From positions 1-5,116 of the forward strand of contig JACDDG010000215.1 in assembly GCA_013817115.1 (NCBI GenBank): 5,116 bases of DNA. Direction: 5' to 3'. The notes beneath the pieces were generated by a model that was not told the origin of the DNA, searched no databases, and saw nothing but the letters and a program-made list of their open reading frames with translations. Positions 1 through 5,116 of this stretch are shown here, piece after piece (the first letter of the stretch is position 1; the number at the start of each line of letters is the position of its first letter). The position numbers were made by a program, and so were the translations under genes. Origin of the DNA: Parachlamydiaceae bacterium. GTDB lineage: Bacteria; Chlamydiota; Chlamydiia; Chlamydiales; Parachlamydiaceae.

Positions 1-97
1 TGATGTATTGAGAATGTATTCTAGAATATATCAACTAATTTTGCCATAAAAATAAAAAAAATTATTTTTGTAAAGAAAAAGATGTGGGTAGAAGTAT

Positions 98-124
98 GGG
101 GTGCAGCGATAGCGGAACCCGGGG
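98..124. repeat. REP-like hairpin repeat unit
   Basis: The segment has the form GGGGTGCAGCG, a short AT spacer, then GCGGAACCCGGGG. This resembles a class of dispersed intergenic repeats in many Gram-negative genomes, which have a GGGT..AGCG..GCGGAACCC core. GGGT at 99-102 can pair with ACCC at 117-120 around a 14-base loop. The resemblance comes from memory of the general pattern. Only one copy is in the window, so its repeat status cannot be shown here. Confidence 0.35.
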
Positions 125-144
125 TTTAGATCATGATAAAACGT

Positions 145-162
145 GCGCCCCGGTAGGGGCGC
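145..162. other. Perfect GC-rich hairpin
   Basis: GCGCCCC (145-151) and GGGGCGC (156-162) form seven G:C pairs around a GGTA loop. Read on the minus strand, the hairpin is followed after three bases by only four T residues, so it is a poor intrinsic terminator. It lies about 280 bases beyond the czcA stop codon but is the strongest stem downstream of it. On the plus strand no T-run follows. The 5' arm could instead pair with GGGGTGC at 98-104 (one G:U) or with CCGGGG at 119-124, so alternative folds exist. Confidence 0.4.
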
Positions 163-240
163 TAGAAAGCCACCTAAGTGCGTAGCCACAATTGTTAGCC
201 CTCCAATCGTTGCTTGATGCGAGTTAGACAGTGCCTCTGC

Positions 241-441
241 TATAAGCTACAAAAGAAATTTAGGCCTTTTTTTTCTGCAAAATTTTAAAAAATAAGATTA
301 AGTGAAAAGCATGATTCCGGCGTTGAGTTTCAACTTAGCCTTCAAGCGTATTTAAGCAAGGCCAGAGATTTTCTTGACGTTAATTATTATCGTATAGATG
401 ATCATCCGTCAGGAACTCCGGCAAGATATAAAGAAGGCTCT
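241..441. other. AT-rich intergenic stretch, no supported gene
   Basis: This is the remainder of the region beyond the czcA stop. It has a run of eight T at 267-274 after AGGCC, with only an A:T-rich stem (251-258 with 267-274) available, so it is not a convincing terminator. A perfect 10-base palindrome, GATGATCATC, lies at 397-406. A plus-strand frame without stop or start codon covers 289-462 and runs into the czcA tail. I see no tRNA, rRNA, CRISPR or complete CDS here. Confidence 0.5.
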
Positions 442-3615
<3,174 letters not shown>

Positions 3616-3627
3616 TTATAGAAATAT

Positions 3628-4911
3628 TTAATGTTCATGTTTAGCTCCAGATTTTTCCAAATCAGCTTTTAGGATGTAGCTGTTTTCCGACACATAGCGA
3701 TCACCTGGGGTAAGCCCAGACTTAATTTCTACCCATTCCTTATTCCTGCTTCCCAATTCTACAGGAACAACCTCAAATCGATTGTCAACAGATAGGAAAA
3801 CAACATCCCAATCCCTAAATGTCTGCAAAGCCCCATCCTTAACAGCCACATCTAAAGGAAGGTTTTCAATAGTAATTTCTCCGGAAAGAAATAACCCTGG
3901 TTTCCATATTCCTTTAGAATTCTCTATTATCGACCTTGCGACGACACTTTGAGTACTTTCTTGCCCGAGTGGAGATATATAAGAGATCGTTGATTGGTGA
4001 TTTAAACTTCCATCTAGACTTGTTACCAGGATGAGATCACCAACATGCACTCTAGATAAGTCATTGCGATAGATATTAAAATCAGCCCATACAGAACTAA
4101 GATCTGAAACGACAAATATATTTTCTTGTCCAGATAAGTACATCCCAAGATTGATGTTTTTTTTAATAATCATACCGCTAATTTCAGATTTAATTTCATA
4201 ATTTTGTAAGCTTTCATTACTTTCGATCACAGCTAGGATTTCACCCTTATGTACATAATCACCGAGTTTTTTATTTACAGCTTTCACAATTCCTGGGAAG
4301 CGTGGGCTAATATAAACCGTAAGTTCTTCATTGGGCATAATTTTGCCCATTACGTCTAATTTGATTTCTAAATTTACTGGGCCAGCTTCTTCAATATTAA
4401 TCTTATTAGCTTCTATTGATTCTGAACTAAGCTCCACGCGTCCTTCATAAGATTCATAATCCCATTCAGAAGTTCTACCTTTAAATGCAGCTAAAATTTT
4501 AACCTTAAAAGAATGTGGTTCAGTAGCTTCCACAGTGCTTTCTAAATAATCACCCTGTTCTTTAAAAGGAATTTTTTCTACTCGATTTATACGCTCCAGT
4601 TCCATTTCATATGTAACATCAGAAGGCTTAATGGGCGTGCCGTTTTCATAAAAATAAATTCTGAATCGTGGGGGCACACCCTCAGGTTCAAATATAGTCA
4701 CTTCGACTTGAAATGCATTTTCTTCAAGAAGTCGGCCCTTTTTAGGCCCCCTTTTAAAAGCTTCAACGCCTTCTGTTTGAAGAGATTCATGATTAGGAGT
4801 GTTGGAGATTTGGTTTAATAAAACTGGCTTGAAGCAAATAAAACCTATCAACGCTGCTATAGAAATTATTAATAAAACTATTACATTTATTAGCCACGGC
4901 TTACTTTTCAT
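3628..4911 (-). CDS. czcB: CzcB-type RND efflux periplasmic adaptor (membrane fusion protein)
   Basis: This adaptor would link the inner membrane pump to the outer membrane channel. It has 427 residues with an uncleaved-looking membrane anchor at about 7-27. C26 does not sit in a lipobox. Residues 55-160 form the extra N-terminal beta domain seen in one CzcB subgroup (GPKKGRLL at 55-62, then VTIFEPEGVPPRFRIYFY, then EPHSFKVK and SYEGR). Residues 197-261 are the two halves of a lipoyl-like domain (FPGIVKAVNKKLGDYVHKGE, then SEISGMIIKKNINLGMYLSG). They are joined by a short SNESLQ-type link, with no room for the long alpha-hairpin of many adaptors. A beta-barrel (VWADFNIYRNDLSRVHVGD) and a membrane-proximal domain follow (GLTPGDRYVSE at 399-409). 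The protein ends in KHEH, a possible metal ligand. The ATG at 4911 follows the outer membrane gene's stop by 3 bases, and a weak GAG ribosome site at 4918-4920 overlaps that gene's end. Family assignment is firm; metal choice is inferred from the neighbouring pump. Confidence 0.93.
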   Translation of the reverse strand: MKSKPWLINVIVLLIISIAALIGFICFKPVLLNQISNTPNHESLQTEGVEAFKRGPKKGRLLEENAFQVEVTIFEPEGVPPRFRIYFYENGTPIKPSDVTYEMELERINRVEKIPFKEQGDYLESTVEATEPHSFKVKILAAFKGRTSEWDYESYEGRVELSSESIEANKINIEEAGPVNLEIKLDVMGKIMPNEELTVYISPRFPGIVKAVNKKLGDYVHKGEILAVIESNESLQNYEIKSEISGMIIKKNINLGMYLSGQENIFVVSDLSSVWADFNIYRNDLSRVHVGDLILVTSLDGSLNHQSTISYISPLGQESTQSVVARSIIENSKGIWKPGLFLSGEITIENLPLDVAVKDGALQTFRDWDVVFLSVDNRFEVVPVELGSRNKEWVEIKSGLTPGDRYVSENSYILKADLEKSGAKHEH

Positions 4912-4914
4912 ATT

Positions 4915-5116
4915 TCACTCACACTGCTGGTTAATTATTGCTTTTGAACCCGTTAAGCCTTGAATAAGCGCTAAGGCTTTATGATATTCACCTAAACCTT
5001 GCAGATAACGAAGTTTAGAAGCTCTGTATGCTGGCGTGTCAGAAATTCTTCGAATTTCCCCTCTGTAAGTGATTCTGTTTCTCTTCCATAGCAGTTTCCT
5101 TATTAAGGTTATACAT
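4915..5116 (-). CDS. czcC: C-terminal end of TolC-family outer membrane efflux protein (CzcC), partial and possibly frameshifted
   Basis: Only the last 66 or so codons lie in the window; the rest is beyond 5116. The downstream reading contains DTPAYRASKLRYLQGLGEY, then HKALALIQGLTGSK, and stops at 4917-4915. This resembles the C-terminal helix of CzcC-type outer membrane channels, where a segment like LRYLEALAEYHKALAELEALTG is common. Its position directly before the adaptor, in CBA order, supports the assignment. Upstream of about 5060 this frame reads CITLIRKLLWKRNR, with rare AGG/AGA codons and little resemblance to a TolC helix. The neighbouring frame there reads YNLNKETAMEEKQNHLQRG, which does look like one but stops at 5041-5039. 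A frameshift between about 5045 and 5085 is therefore likely, by mutation or sequencing error. If it is real, the channel protein would lose its last helix. Confidence 0.7.
   Translation of the reverse strand, partial: CITLIRKLLWKRNRITYRGEIRRISDTPAYRASKLRYLQGLGEYHKALALIQGLTGSKAIINQQCE

Larger units (their letters stand above)
81..240. repeat. GC-rich intergenic island, probable repeat or element remnant
   Basis: By hand count this stretch is about 54% G+C (87 of 160), against about 18% in positions 1-80 and 20% in 241-300, so both borders are sharp. It holds a REP-like sequence near 98-124, a perfect GC hairpin at 145-162 and small palindromes (ATCATGAT at 130-137, ACAATTGT at 188-195). TAGCC occurs twice, at 183-187 and 196-200. 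The flanks carry loosely similar inverted sequences (TTTTGTAAAG from 66, and TTTTGCAGAAAA on the other strand from 282), but these are low complexity. No transposase is visible. The composition is seen; that this is a dispersed repeat or inserted element is inference. A structured non-coding RNA is the alternative. Confidence 0.45.

Noticed and set aside
81..250. tRNA, 6S RNA, tmRNA or RNase P RNA in the GC-rich island
   Set aside because: No cloverleaf, T-loop or other conserved signature of these RNAs could be found.
251..275. Possible intrinsic terminator with eight T at 267-274
   Set aside because: The only available stem is A:T-rich and uses the T-run itself; no GC stem precedes it.
397..406. 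Palindrome GATGATCATC as an operator
   Set aside because: It is downstream of the operon, single and short, with no gene start nearby to regulate.

Overview
The window looks like part of a low-GC bacterial chromosome or accessory region with Gram-negative envelope genes. It holds the 3' part of one minus-strand operon for a tripartite heavy-metal efflux pump of the CzcCBA type (RND superfamily, heavy-metal-efflux branch), followed by a non-coding stretch with an odd GC-rich island. An outer membrane TolC-family component means a Gram-negative (diderm) host. The AT-rich codon use and Lys/Asn/Ile-rich proteins would fit Legionella-like or other protist-associated bacteria, but the sequence alone does not fix the genus.

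Layout, in transcription order (right to left). At 5116-4915 is the C-terminal end of an outer membrane efflux protein (CzcC/TolC family), cut by the window edge and apparently carrying a frameshift. Three bases later comes the periplasmic adaptor CzcB (4911-3628), and 15 bases after that the inner membrane proton/metal antiporter CzcA (3612-442). The tight spacing indicates one transcript. Its promoter and any regulator gene lie beyond the right edge. Together the three proteins would move divalent metal ions (most likely Zn, Co or Cd) from periplasm or cytoplasm through an outer membrane duct, driven by the proton gradient. The pump keeps the Asp/Asp/Glu relay motif of divalent-metal pumps, and lacks two of the methionines that bind Cu(I)/Ag(I) in CusA.

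Positions 1-441 contain no gene I can defend. About 81-240 is a GC-rich island (54% by hand count) between flanks of 18% and 20% GC. It contains a dispersed-repeat-like hairpin sequence, a perfect 7-bp GC hairpin and two start-less open frames in or next to it. It is best read as a repeat or mobile-element remnant, or less likely as a structured RNA.

I see no convincing undescribed system. The points most worth a second look are the broken outer membrane gene, the GC-rich island and the adaptor's unusual architecture.
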